Assembly: GCF_009696075.1 (NCBI RefSeq) | Contig: NZ_VUMR01000015.1 | Span: forward strand, 1-32,558 | Reading direction: 5' to 3' | DNA length: 32,558 bases | DNA from: Holdemanella porci | GTDB taxonomy: Bacteria > Bacillota_I > Bacilli_A > Erysipelotrichales > Erysipelotrichaceae | Shown here: piece by piece, positions 1 through 8,019 of the stretch | Numbering within the stretch: position 1 is the stretch's first letter | Layout: each line of letters opens with the position of its first letter | Position numbers and translations under genes: made by a program | The notes under the pieces: generated by a model | Told to the model about the DNA's origin: nothing | Seen by the model: only the letters and a program-made list of their open reading frames with translations | Databases searched by the model: none

Positions 1-78
1 AACACGATACGAATCCATAGCCATTGCGGTTATGAATCACCAAATCAATATGAGAATAATTATTATTCAAAACATTAG
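1..78 (+). mobile_element. IS3-family transposase, C-terminal end (partial)
   Basis: Frame 1 is open from the window edge to a TAG at 76-78 and encodes NTIRIHSHCGYESPNQYEN followed by six more residues. The block IRIHS-x-x-GY-x-(S/T)P is the hallmark C-terminus of IS3/IS150-group OrfB integrases (DDE, rve-type), so this is the tail of an insertion sequence lying to the left of the window. The rest of the transposase is outside the window, so its integrity cannot be judged. The identification rests on a short but distinctive motif. Confidence 0.7.
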
Positions 79-97
79 AATTTAAAATTTATCTATT

Positions 98-127
98 TTA
101 TGAGTCCTTTTTCTTGACGTAGTACCA
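98..127. repeat. Probable right terminal inverted repeat of the IS3-type element
   Basis: About 20 bases after the transposase stop lies a segment with GTCC, a T run, CTTGACG and a final GTAGTACCA. Its spacing and ending resemble the right ends of IS3/IS150-group elements, which finish in a GTAC/AGTACA-like tip. The left repeat is outside the window, so pairing cannot be tested and the exact end is approximate. Confidence 0.35.
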
Positions 128-138
128 TAGAGTTTAAT

Positions 139-165
139 AGATGGATGTGGATTTCGCATCCATCT
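139..165. other. Perfect 9-bp hairpin in the intergenic region upstream of manA
   Basis: AGATGGATG (139-147) and CATCCATCT (157-165) are perfect inverted repeats around a 9-base loop. No U-tract follows on either strand, so it is not a standard intrinsic terminator. It could be a remnant terminator, an operator or an element left by the IS. The remaining intergenic sequence, 166-266, holds one further palindrome (205-225) and no supportable gene. Confidence 0.45.
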
Positions 166-204
166 TCTAGATAATTTAAAAAAATATAGATATATGCAGG
201 ATTG

Positions 205-311
205 ATATCATTTAGATAATGATATTTAGTCTTGATGTAGACGTTGTTTAAAGAAGTGTGAAGAAGTAGACATTATATGAATAACTAACTATAATAGAAC
301 TAGAAGTGAGG
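205..311 (+). promoter_or_regulatory. manA promoter with upstream palindrome and RBS
   Basis: TAGACA (267-272) and TATAAT (290-295) are separated by 17 bases, a near-consensus sigma-A promoter. GTGAGGT at 306-312 is the ribosome binding site 8 bases before the manA ATG. A palindrome ATATCAT/ATGATAT (205-211 and 219-225) lies about 40 bases upstream of the -35 and could bind a regulator; that role is inferred. Confidence 0.65.
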
Positions 312-319
312 TACATAAA

Positions 320-1282
320 ATGTCAATTGTTAAACTAACTCCTGCATTTAAAGACTACCTGTGGGGTGGTACTAAACTAAAAGAAAACTATGGTAAAAAA
401 ACAGATATGGATCCAGTTGCGGAGAGCTGGGAATTGTCTGTGCATCCAGATGGTCCAAGTATTGTAGCTAGTGGGGAATATGAAGGTTTGTCTTTTCCTG
501 AATATTTAGAGAAAAAAGGAAAAGGCGTTTTAGGAACGAAGGGAAACACATTTGAGTTTTTTCCAATCTTAATTAAATTTATTGATGCTAAGCAACCATT
601 ATCAATTCAGGTTCATCCTGATAATGAATATGCGCTTCGTGTTGAGCATGAATATGGAAAAACAGAAATGTGGTACATCTTAGATTGTGAACCAGATTCA
701 TTTTTATACTTTGGGGTAAGCCAAGAAATTACTAAAGAAGAATTTGAACGTCGAATTCATGATAATACTTTATTAGACGTGTTAAAAGCGGTTCCAGTAC
801 ATAAGGGAGATGTTTTCTTTATAAAATCTGGTACAATTCATGCGATTGGTGCAGGAATTCAGATTTGTGAGATCCAACAAAATTCAAATACAACATATCG
901 TGTTTATGATTTTGGTCGTGTTGGAAAAGATGGTAAACCTCGTGAATTACATATTCAAAAGGCGATTGATGTTTCAAATCTAAGTCCGATTGAATCTGAT
1001 TTTAAACCATGTGGTCCTGAAGAAAAGAATGGGGATTGTGATACTGTACCTTTAGCAACTTGCGAATACTTTACTACATATGAGTCTACATTGAACGGTA
1101 CAACAACGCTTCATGTTGATGATGAAAGTTTTGGTTCTATCTTGTTGATTGAGGGTAATGCGACGATTGAAAATGATGGTACAACTTTAGAAGTAAATAA
1201 AGGAGATTCTGTATTTATTGATGCGAATAGTGGTGATGTAAAAATCACAGGGAACTGCCAATGGATATATAGCAGGGTTTAA
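320..1282 (+). CDS. manA: Mannose-6-phosphate isomerase, class I
   Basis: This cytosolic zinc enzyme interconverts mannose-6-phosphate and fructose-6-phosphate, linking mannose uptake or mannosylated polymer synthesis to glycolysis. The 320-residue product has the usual length of the short Firmicutes class I enzymes. It shows the early YLWGG-x-KL block, QVHPDN with a zinc-ligand histidine, EMWYIL with a ligand glutamate, and GTIHAIG with another ligand histidine, followed by a C-terminal cupin-like beta-rich half. The start is supported by a GTGAGGT site and a good promoter at 267-295. It is followed at once by an intrinsic terminator, so it is probably mostly monocistronic although mutY begins only 20 bases later. 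Nothing about it is unusual and the family assignment is secure. Confidence 0.93.
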   Translation: MSIVKLTPAFKDYLWGGTKLKENYGKKTDMDPVAESWELSVHPDGPSIVASGEYEGLSFPEYLEKKGKGVLGTKGNTFEFFPILIKFIDAKQPLSIQVHPDNEYALRVEHEYGKTEMWYILDCEPDSFLYFGVSQEITKEEFERRIHDNTLLDVLKAVPVHKGDVFFIKSGTIHAIGAGIQICEIQQNSNTTYRVYDFGRVGKDGKPRELHIQKAIDVSNLSPIESDFKPCGPEEKNGDCDTVPLATCEYFTTYESTLNGTTTLHVDDESFGSILLIEGNATIENDGTTLEVNKGDSVFIDANSGDVKITGNCQWIYSRV

Positions 1283-1298
1283 TCCCCTGCTTCTTTTT
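1271..1298 (+). terminator. Intrinsic terminator of manA
   Basis: AGCAGGG (1271-1277) pairs with CCCTGCT (1285-1291), followed by TTCTTTTT. The stem overlaps the manA stop codon and ends five bases before the mutY ATG. Confidence 0.8.
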
Positions 1299-1302
1299 AG
1301 TT

Positions 1303-2289
1303 ATGAAAGAATTTCAAAAAGATTTAATAGACTGGTATATTAAAAATCATCGTCCTTTAGAATTTCGTTTAAAGAAAGATCCTTATGAAATATGGATCAG
1401 TGAAATCATGGCCCAACAAACTCGTATTGAGGCTATGCTTCCATATTTTAAAAGGTGGATACAGATGTTACCGGATATTGAGAGTGTCGCAAAGTGTGAT
1501 GATGAAAAGCTAAATAAGTTATGGCAAGGATTAGGTTATTATTCGCGGTGTAAAAATATAAAGAAATGTGCCATAGAATGTGTTGAAAAACACAATGGGA
1601 AATTGCCTTTCACAAAAGAAGAATTATTAAAATTACCAGGAATTGGCCCATACACGGCAGGTGCCATAGCTTCCATTGCGTATGGACAAAGAGTAAGTGC
1701 AGTCGATGGGAATGTGATTCGTGTATTTTCTAGGTTGTATGATATTTGTGAGGATGTTACCAAGACAAGTGTGAAGAAGCAGATTGAAATGTTAGTCGAT
1801 GAAAGCCTTCCTTCAAAAGAAGAGATTTCTTACTATAATCAAGCGTTGATGGAACTTGGAGCACTTATTTGTATTCCAAAAAGTCCAAGGTGTGATATTT
1901 GTCCAATCAAAAAATATTGCGAAGCTTCAGATCCTGCTTCTTTGCCTTACAAGCCAAAGAAAAGGGCACGTAAAATCGAGTATAAACATTTGTATGTTTG
2001 GATACATCAAAATAAGGTTCATGTTGTAAAAAGAGCGGATACCGGTTTGTTGGCAGGACTCTATGGCTTTGATGAAACGAAACCAGAACATATTATAGAA
2101 AGTATTGAATTAAAACCTTATATACATATTTTTTCACATGTAGAGTGGCATATGGATGCGACGTTGTGTATAGTAGATAGGGAAGATTCAAATTATAAAA
2201 CAATTGAAGAAATAGAAGAGCATATCGCGTTACCAAGTGCGTTTATGCCGTTTATGAAACAAGTAAAGGAGTATTTATGGAAAAAGTAG
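1303..2289 (+). CDS. mutY: A/G-specific adenine DNA glycosylase MutY
   Basis: MutY removes adenine mispaired with 8-oxoguanine in base-excision repair. The 328-residue protein has SEIMAQQT with the catalytic glutamate, the helix-hairpin-helix [22 protein letters not shown] with the catalytic aspartate, and the 4Fe-4S ligands as C-x6-C-x2-C-x5-C around residue 195. A short NUDIX-like C-terminal domain recognises the 8-oxoG strand; it is somewhat compact compared with longer MutY proteins. Its last 13 bases overlap luxS. Oddly, no Shine-Dalgarno sequence is visible before the ATG, because the manA terminator's U-tract occupies that place, so translation initiation should be weak or depend on read-through and re-initiation. 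The start fits the family N-terminus, as no later Met precedes the conserved block. Confidence 0.92.
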   Translation: MKEFQKDLIDWYIKNHRPLEFRLKKDPYEIWISEIMAQQTRIEAMLPYFKRWIQMLPDIESVAKCDDEKLNKLWQGLGYYSRCKNIKKCAIECVEKHNGKLPFTKEELLKLPGIGPYTAGAIASIAYGQRVSAVDGNVIRVFSRLYDICEDVTKTSVKKQIEMLVDESLPSKEEISYYNQALMELGALICIPKSPRCDICPIKKYCEASDPASLPYKPKKRARKIEYKHLYVWIHQNKVHVVKRADTGLLAGLYGFDETKPEHIIESIELKPYIHIFSHVEWHMDATLCIVDREDSNYKTIEEIEEHIALPSAFMPFMKQVKEYLWKK

Positions 2290-2753
2290 AAATTGAAAGT
2301 TTTACTTTAGATCATACTAAAGTAAAAGCGCCTTATGTGCGTTTGATAAGTGAAGAAAAAGGACCCAACGGAGATATTGTATCAAATTTTGATGTTCGCT
2401 TATGTCAACCGAATCGACAAGAGATACCAACCGGGGTTATGCATACTTTGGAACATTTGTTCGCATTATATCTTCGTCCTAGAATTACTGGGTATTTAGA
2501 TTGTTCACCATTTGGATGTCGTACAGGATTTCACCTTTTAGCATGGGGAAAACATTCAAGCAAAGATGTTGCGATTGCCGTAAAAGAAGCTTTAGAGCTA
2601 ATCACAACTACAGAATGGGAAGATGTTCCGGGTACAGAAGAAAAAGAGTGTGGTAACTACAAAGATCATTCTTTATTTGGTGCTAAGGAATGGGCAAAAG
2701 AAATTTTAGAGAAGGGAATGAGTTGCGACCCATTCGAAAGAAAAAATGTGTAA
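2277..2753 (+). CDS. luxS: S-ribosylhomocysteine lyase LuxS
   Basis: LuxS cleaves S-ribosylhomocysteine to homocysteine and DPD, the precursor of the autoinducer-2 signal, within the activated methyl cycle. The 158-residue product has the family length. The metal ligands are visible in HTLEH (His56, His60) and in the ECGNY segment (Cys125); the catalytic cysteine is Cys81 in SPFGCRTGF. The gene starts inside the end of mutY behind an AAGGAG site, so the two are translationally coupled. No pfs/mtnN nucleosidase gene, the usual pathway partner, lies nearby. A terminator follows directly. The assignment is secure. Confidence 0.96.
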   Translation: MEKVEIESFTLDHTKVKAPYVRLISEEKGPNGDIVSNFDVRLCQPNRQEIPTGVMHTLEHLFALYLRPRITGYLDCSPFGCRTGFHLLAWGKHSSKDVAIAVKEALELITTTEWEDVPGTEEKECGNYKDHSLFGAKEWAKEILEKGMSCDPFERKNV

Positions 2754-2777
2754 GAGAATGTAAAATTCTCTTTTTTT
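2754..2777 (+). terminator. Intrinsic terminator after luxS
   Basis: GAGAAT (2754-2759) pairs with ATTCTC (2765-2770) and is followed by seven T residues. It separates luxS from secA. Confidence 0.75.
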
Positions 2778-2851
2778 ATTTGAGTTGCCCTATTTATCGT
2801 GTCGTTTCTATGTTAAAATATAGTATAGTCTTTAAAAGGAGAACTTATATT

Positions 2852-5248
2852 ATGGCAGGAATTTTTGGAAAATTATTTTCAGAAGAACAACGTGAATTAT
2901 CTGCATTAGAAAAGATTGCAGATCAAGTATTGAAATATGAACCAGAAATGCAGGCATTATCGGATGATGAGTTGCGTGCAAAAACGGATGAATATAGAAA
3001 AAGAATTGCGGATGGAGAAACGGTAGATGATCTTCTTCCTGAAGCGTTCGCAACAGCTAGAGAAGCTGCTTATCGTGTAATCAACGAAAAACCTTATAAA
3101 GTTCAGATTATGGGTTCGATTGCGATGCACAAAGGTGATATCTCAGAAATGAAGACTGGTGAAGGTAAAACTTTAACAGCTACAATGTGTGTATATTTGA
3201 ATGCACTTGCAGGTCAAGGTGTTCATGTAATCACAGTCAATGAATATTTGGCTGGTCGTGATGCTGCCTGGATGGGTGAAATTTATCGTTTCTTAGGTTT
3301 AACTGTTGGTGTAAATACACGTGATTTAAAACCAAGAGAAAAACGTGATGCGTATGCATGTGATATTACATATACAACAAACTCAGAACTTGGATTTGAT
3401 TATTTGCGTGACAACATGGTCACAGAAGTTGAAGACCGTGTAATGCGTGGACTTCACATGGCTGTAATCGATGAAGTTGACTCTGTATTAATTGATGAGA
3501 GTCGTACACCATTGATTATTTCAGGTGGTAAAAAACAAACCGCAAATTTATACATTCAGTCGGATCGTTTTGTGAAGACTTTAATAGCTCCAGAATATGA
3601 AACAGATAAGTTTACTCATGAAAAAACTTTGATTTCTGGAGATTATGATATTGATGAAAAGACACGTCAGATCATGTTGAGTGAAGATGGTGTTCATAAG
3701 GCAGAAAAATTCTTTAAGATCAAAAACCTTTACGATATTGAACACACTCAACTTGTTCACCACATTAACCAGGCTTTAAAGGCAAACTACATCATGATGC
3801 GTGAAGTTGAATATGTAGTTAGTGATGAAAAAGAAATTGTTATCGTTGATCAATTTACAGGTCGTATGATGCCAGGACGTGCATATTCAGATGGTTTACA
3901 CCAAGCTATTGAAGCTAAAGAAGGGGTTCCAATCAAAGAAGAAACTTCGACTTTGGCGACAATTACATACCAGAACTTCTTCCGTCTATATGAAAAATTG
4001 GCTGGTATGACGGGTACCGCAAAAACTGAAGAAGAAGAATTCTTATCAACTTACAATATGAAAGTTGTTGTTATTCCTACAAACCGTCCAATAGCTCGTA
4101 AGGATCTTCCTGATGAAATCTATGCACATAAAAAAGATAAATATGCTGCATTGGTACGTGAAGTAAAACGTTTGTATGAAACAGGACAACCAGTTCTAGT
4201 TGGTACGATTGCGGTAGAAACAAGTGAGGTTATTTCACAATTATTAAATAAGGAACACATTCCTCATGAAGTATTAAATGCGAAAAACCATGCTCGTGAA
4301 GCAGAAATCATCGCAAAGGCGGGTCGCCCAAAATCAGTTACAATTGCGACAAACATGGCTGGTCGTGGTACCGACATTAAATTAACAGAAGAATCACGTA
4401 AATTAGGTGGTTTAGCTGTATTGGGTAGTGAAAGACATGAATCTCGTCGTATTGATAACCAGTTACGTGGACGTTCTGGTCGTCAAGGAGATCCTGGATT
4501 CTCACGTTTCTATGTATCTTTAGAAGATTCATTGATGGTTCGTTTTGGTGGCGACAAGCTACAAAAGCTATTTGAAAAAATGGGTGATGAACAAATTGAA
4601 TCAAAGGCAGTTACAAAATCAATCACAATGGCTCAAAAACGTGTTGAAGGATATAACTTCGATATGCGTAAACAATTGTTAGATTATGATGATGTATTAC
4701 GTCGTCAACGTGAAATTATTTATGCACAGCGCAATCGTATTTTAGAGGCAGACGAAGTGCATGATATGGTTCGTGTTGTATTTGAAAAAACGATTGAACA
4801 AACTTTACAAGCTAATTTATCGGATCAAAAGAAACAAACAATCGATGTTGCTGGTGTTGTTAAATCTATTGAAATGATGGGTATGGCTGAAGATAAGGCG
4901 ATTCGTGCAAATGAACTTGAAGGAAAGTCTTATGATGAAGTTAAAGAATATTGTGTAAATAAGATTTGGAATGAATATGAAGCTGAAATCAAAGATGTTA
5001 AGCGTCAATTCTTGCCTTTTGAAAAGACAGTTGTGTTACGTAATATTGACCGTAACTGGATTAACCATATTGATATGATGGATAAATTGCGTAGTGGAAT
5101 CTATTTGCGTTCTTATGCACAAAATAACCCTCTACAACAATATGTACAAGAAGGATTCGATATGTTTGAAGAAATGAATCAAAGAATTGATCGTGAAATC
5201 ACATTCTTCTTATTAAAGGTTCGTATTCGTAAGGAGCATGCAGCTTAA
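2852..5248 (+). CDS. secA: Preprotein translocase ATPase SecA
   Basis: SecA is the motor that pushes unfolded preproteins through SecYEG at the membrane. The chosen start encodes MAGIFGKLFSEEQRELSALE, preceded by AAAAGGAGAA; the longer upstream reading frame runs back through the luxS terminator and is not credible. The product is 798 residues. NBD1 has MKTGEGKTL (Walker A) and VIDEVDSVLIDE (Walker B); the preprotein-crosslinking domain follows; NBD2 has TNMAGRGTDI and QLRGRSGRQGD; then the helical wing/scaffold. It ends shortly after the scaffold and lacks the C-terminal cysteine-rich zinc tail of longer SecA proteins, as in many Firmicutes that have no SecB. Its stop codon overlaps the start of prfB (TAATG), indicating co-translation. 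Confidence 0.95.
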   Translation: MAGIFGKLFSEEQRELSALEKIADQVLKYEPEMQALSDDELRAKTDEYRKRIADGETVDDLLPEAFATAREAAYRVINEKPYKVQIMGSIAMHKGDISEMKTGEGKTLTATMCVYLNALAGQGVHVITVNEYLAGRDAAWMGEIYRFLGLTVGVNTRDLKPREKRDAYACDITYTTNSELGFDYLRDNMVTEVEDRVMRGLHMAVIDEVDSVLIDESRTPLIISGGKKQTANLYIQSDRFVKTLIAPEYETDKFTHEKTLISGDYDIDEKTRQIMLSEDGVHKAEKFFKIKNLYDIEHTQLVHHINQALKANYIMMREVEYVVSDEKEIVIVDQFTGRMMPGRAYSDGLHQAIEAKEGVPIKEETSTLATITYQNFFRLYEKLAGMTGTAKTEEEEFLSTYNMKVVVIPTNRPIARKDLPDEIYAHKKDKYAALVREVKRLYETGQPVLVGTIAVETSEVISQLLNKEHIPHEVLNAKNHAREAEIIAKAGRPKSVTIATNMAGRGTDIKLTEESRKLGGLAVLGSERHESRRIDNQLRGRSGRQGDPGFSRFYVSLEDSLMVRFGGDKLQKLFEKMGDEQIESKAVTKSITMAQKRVEGYNFDMRKQLLDYDDVLRRQREIIYAQRNRILEADEVHDMVRVVFEKTIEQTLQANLSDQKKQTIDVAGVVKSIEMMGMAEDKAIRANELEGKSYDEVKEYCVNKIWNEYEAEIKDVKRQFLPFEKTVVLRNIDRNWINHIDMMDKLRSGIYLRSYAQNNPLQQYVQEGFDMFEEMNQRIDREITFFLLKVRIRKEHAA

Positions 5249-6349
5249 TGGAACTATATGAATTGAAACAAGGAGTGAGTACTCACCTAGAGAAATTACA
5301 TTCTTTAGGTGAGTCACTTTGACTTATCTAGTAAAAATAAACAGATTGAAGAATATGATAAACAAACTTTAGAACCAGATTTCTGGCAAGATCAAAAAAA
5401 AGCTCAACAAGTGATTCGTGCAAAAAACGCATTAAAAGATATTGTGGATTGTTATGAAGAATTAGATTTACAATTGACTTCACTAAATGATACGGCTGAT
5501 GAATTAAAGTCTGAATTTGATGAAGAACTGATGATGATTGCCGAAGAAGAATATGCGGATATGGATAAGAAATTCGAGAATTTTGAAATCCAAGTCTTAT
5601 TAAGTCATGAATATGATCAAAACAATGCCATTTTAGAAATTCACCCTGGAGCTGGTGGAACCGAGTCTTGTGACTGGGCAAGCATGTTGTATCGTATGTA
5701 TACAAGATATGCTGAAAAACATGGCTTTAAAGTAACTGTTCTAGATTATTTACCAGGGGATGAAGCTGGTATTAAAAGTGTAACTTTCCTTGTCGAAGGA
5801 GATAAGGCTTATGGCTATCTGAAATCAGAAAAAGGAGTACATCGTTTAGTTCGTATTTCGCCATTTGATTCAGGAGCTAGAAGACATACTTCATTTGCGA
5901 GTTTAGATGTTATGCCTCAATTCAATGATGAAATTGAAATTGACATCAAGCCAGAAGATTTACTGGTAGAAACAAAACGTGCTTCAGGTGCTGGAGGGCA
6001 GCATATCAATAAAACGGATAGTGCCGTACGTATGGTGCATAAGCCAACAGGTATTGTGGCTACATGTCAAAATGGACGTAGTCAGCATGAAAATAGAGAA
6101 GAATGTTTGCGTGTCTTAAAATCTCGTTTATATCAATTAGAAATTGAAGAACAAGAAAAGAAGATTGCTCAAATTAAAGGTGTACAGTCCGCTAATGAAT
6201 GGGGCAGCCAAATTCGAAGCTATGTCATGCATCCATATAGCTTAGTCAAAGATGTTCGTACAGGATATGAAACAAGTCAAGTTCAATCTGTATTAGACGG
6301 AGATCTTGATGAATTCATCTTTGCGTATTTAAAATCACAAATTCAATAA
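5248..6349 (+). CDS. prfB: Peptide chain release factor 2 (RF2), programmed +1 frameshift
   Basis: RF2 recognises UGA and UAA and triggers peptide release. Frame 0 starts at the ATG overlapping the secA stop and encodes 24 residues, [20 protein letters not shown] then GESL, ending at an in-frame TGA (5320-5322). A +1 shift at CTT-TGA-C moves reading to GAC at 5321, giving a product of 366 residues, the usual RF2 length. The protein has [15 protein letters not shown], containing the SPF anticodon-like tripeptide of RF2 rather than the RF1 PxT, and [10 protein letters not shown] with the catalytic GGQ. Simple ORF callers will start it too late. A terminator follows the stop. It forms a secA-prfB transcription unit, a common Firmicutes arrangement. 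Confidence 0.95.
5307..5323 (+). promoter_or_regulatory. RF2 programmed +1 frameshift signal
   Basis: An internal Shine-Dalgarno-like AGGTGAG (5307-5313) lies a few bases before CTT TGA C (5317-5323). This is the conserved RF2 autoregulation site: when RF2 is scarce the ribosome pauses at UGA, slips +1 on CUU and continues in the RF2 frame. Confidence 0.93.
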
Positions 6350-6375
6350 AATCCAATCGAAAGGTTGGATTTTTT
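6350..6375 (+). terminator. Intrinsic terminator after prfB
   Basis: AATCCAATC (6350-6358) pairs with GGTTGGATT (6363-6371) through a GAAA tetraloop, with one G-U pair, followed by a T run. It ends the secA-prfB unit. Confidence 0.85.
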
Positions 6376-6380
6376 CTATA

Positions 6381-6430
6381 TCCCTCATAAAAGTGTAATT
6401 GTTTTAAATTATTCCCTCATAAAAGTGTAA
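6381..6430 (+). promoter_or_regulatory. 18-bp direct repeat, operator-like, before the U32-like gene cluster
   Basis: TCCCTCATAAAAGTGTAA occurs twice without mismatch, at 6381-6398 and 6413-6430, 32 bp apart start to start, about three helical turns. The second copy runs into a TAAAAT (6428-6433) that could be the -10 of the downstream genes, with an AGAGG site just before the ATG at 6457. The position and spacing suggest a binding site for a regulator acting on one face of the helix; the regulator is unknown and no clear -35 is seen. Confidence 0.5.
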
Positions 6431-6456
6431 AATACTCTTATCAAGAGGTTAAGAAT

Positions 6457-7344
6457 ATGAATGTATATTATCATTTACCGGGCTTATTTGAATTCTATGA
6501 ATTCTATAAAAAGTTTTTGCCCCTGTTTAAAAATAAAACAGAATACTTCTATGACTGGTGTAAGATTGGCTCTATTTATGGTTCGCCATCTGATTGTATA
6601 TGGTCTGGTGGACGCATCAGTTATGCAGATTGTGATCCAAAAAAAGTATTCGCTTTGATGAAAGAATATAATATATCTTCACGTCTTACATTTAGTAATT
6701 CTTTGATTGAAGAAAAACATTTGTCCGATATAAAATGCAATGAATTGTGTCGATTGTTGAATTTAGATTTAAACAATGGGATTATTATTCATTCAGATGT
6801 ATTGATGAAATATTTGAAATCTAAATATCCAAATCTATATTTTGTATCTTCAACCACAAAAGTATTAACGGATTTTAATGATTTTAAGCAGGAAGTAGAA
6901 AATCCAGACTTTGCATATGTAGTCCCTGATTTTCGATTGAATAAACAATTAGAAAAGTTGAATTCGCTATCTGAATCATATAAGCCAAAGGTAGAATTTC
7001 TGTGTAACGAATGTTGCTGGTATGGATGTAAAGATCGTAAGGAATGTTATAAATCGGTTTCTAGACAAAATCTAGGCATTGATTGTATGGATCATGTATG
7101 TAAGGCCCCTTTTTCTAAGGAAGGGTATTGTTTTTCTAGAGTGATGGAAAATCCTGCATTTATTAGTTTAGAGGATATTTTAAATATCTATGTCCCTATG
7201 GGCTATTCAAATTTTAAAATCGAAGGAAGAGATTTAGGAAGTGCCCTATTATTAGAATTTATTCTTTACTATATGGTAAAACCACAATACCAAATTCATG
7301 TTCGTGAAGCAATGTATTTAGATGCAATGCTAGACTTATTTTAG
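6457..7344 (+). CDS. U32-peptidase-like cysteine-rich protein, function unknown
   Basis: The 295-residue product has no sure functional assignment. Its second half resembles the U32 family (PrtC, UbiU/UbiV, TrhP) in general plan: a strand-rich segment with VSSTTKVLTDFNDF, then KVEFLCNECCWYGCKDRKEC, a further CMDHVC, and near the C-terminus YSNFKIEGRDLGSA, which matches the FKIEGR signature of U32 proteins. The six to eight clustered cysteines could bind an iron-sulfur cluster or zinc, as the UbiU/UbiV cysteines do; this is inference. There is no signal peptide or membrane segment, so it is probably cytosolic. An AGAGG site precedes the ATG. It is the first of three tightly spaced genes with a nitroreductase-like and a YjbR-like protein, with a direct repeat ahead. 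A TIM-barrel fold is likely but not proven here. Confidence 0.6.
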   Translation: MNVYYHLPGLFEFYEFYKKFLPLFKNKTEYFYDWCKIGSIYGSPSDCIWSGGRISYADCDPKKVFALMKEYNISSRLTFSNSLIEEKHLSDIKCNELCRLLNLDLNNGIIIHSDVLMKYLKSKYPNLYFVSSTTKVLTDFNDFKQEVENPDFAYVVPDFRLNKQLEKLNSLSESYKPKVEFLCNECCWYGCKDRKECYKSVSRQNLGIDCMDHVCKAPFSKEGYCFSRVMENPAFISLEDILNIYVPMGYSNFKIEGRDLGSALLLEFILYYMVKPQYQIHVREAMYLDAMLDLF

Positions 7345-7353
7345 GAGAAAATG

Positions 7354-8019
7354 ATGATTGAAAAAAGACACACAGTACGGAAATATTTAGATAAACCATT
7401 AGATGTTGATTTAATAAGCTTATTAAATGCACGTATTGAACAAAACAATGAATTGTATGATTTGACATTGAAACTCGTGATAAACAACTCAGATGGTATT
7501 TCTAGTTTGGCTAAAATTATGTCGAATAATACAGTACAAAACTATATCATTCTTGCAGGCAAAGAATGTTCAAGTTTAGATGAAAAGATAGGCTATTGTG
7601 GTGCTGACTTAATTTTGTATGCCCAAAGCCTTGGGCTAAATACATGGTGGTGTGGAGGCATGTTTAATGGTAAGAATGCTCTTAAACATTTAGATGATAA
7701 AGATGTTAGAGTCAATGGTGTCATTGCGATTGGATATGGAAAAACACAGGGTGTACCGCACAAATCAAAGACAGCTGATCAAATTAGCCATTACCAAGGA
7801 GTGGTTCCAGATTGGTTTAACGCGGGTATCAAAGCTTTATTATTAGCACCAAGTGCTTTAAATAGACAACCATATATAGTGAGTGGTGTGGGTAATAAAG
7901 TGAGCTTTAAAGTAAAAAGTGGAACTTTGTCACAAGTCGATTTGGGGATAGGAAAATATTTCTTTGAGCTTGGTGCAGGAAAAGAAAATTTTGAATGGAG
8001 TTCATATGATACGAATTGA
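7354..8019 (+). CDS. Nitroreductase-like flavoprotein
   Basis: The 221-residue protein begins MIEKRHTVRKYLDKP, the typical nitroreductase-family N-terminus with the FMN-phosphate-binding Arg. It continues with a GYCGADLILYAQSLGLNTWWCGG segment in the place of the family's conserved mid-region and LLLAPSALNRQPY, which usually contacts FMN near the C-terminal half. The order is permuted relative to classic nitroreductases, as in the putative TM-nitroreductase group, where the APSA-NxQPW block comes late, so the substrate cannot be guessed. Two adjacent ATGs are possible, at 7351 and 7354; AGGAG at 7343-7347 lies 3 and 6 bases before them, favouring the second. The SD overlaps the stop of the preceding gene and the 3' end overlaps the next gene by 14 bases, so the three are co-translated. 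Confidence 0.75.
   Translation: MIEKRHTVRKYLDKPLDVDLISLLNARIEQNNELYDLTLKLVINNSDGISSLAKIMSNNTVQNYIILAGKECSSLDEKIGYCGADLILYAQSLGLNTWWCGGMFNGKNALKHLDDKDVRVNGVIAIGYGKTQGVPHKSKTADQISHYQGVVPDWFNAGIKALLLAPSALNRQPYIVSGVGNKVSFKVKSGTLSQVDLGIGKYFFELGAGKENFEWSSYDTN

Noticed and set aside
139-165. Intrinsic terminator for the IS transposase
   Set aside because: The hairpin is strong but has no U-tract on either strand, so only a generic hairpin is reported.
2690-2851. Longer N-terminal extension of SecA
   Set aside because: The extra 54 codons run through the 3' end of luxS and its terminator; the ATG at 2852 has a good AAAAGGAGAA and the normal SecA N-terminus.
5309-5320. GTG-type start at 5309 as the true RF2 start
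   Set aside because: The upstream frame, the AGGTGAG stimulator and CTT TGA C are the canonical RF2 frameshift arrangement, which gives the full 366-residue protein.
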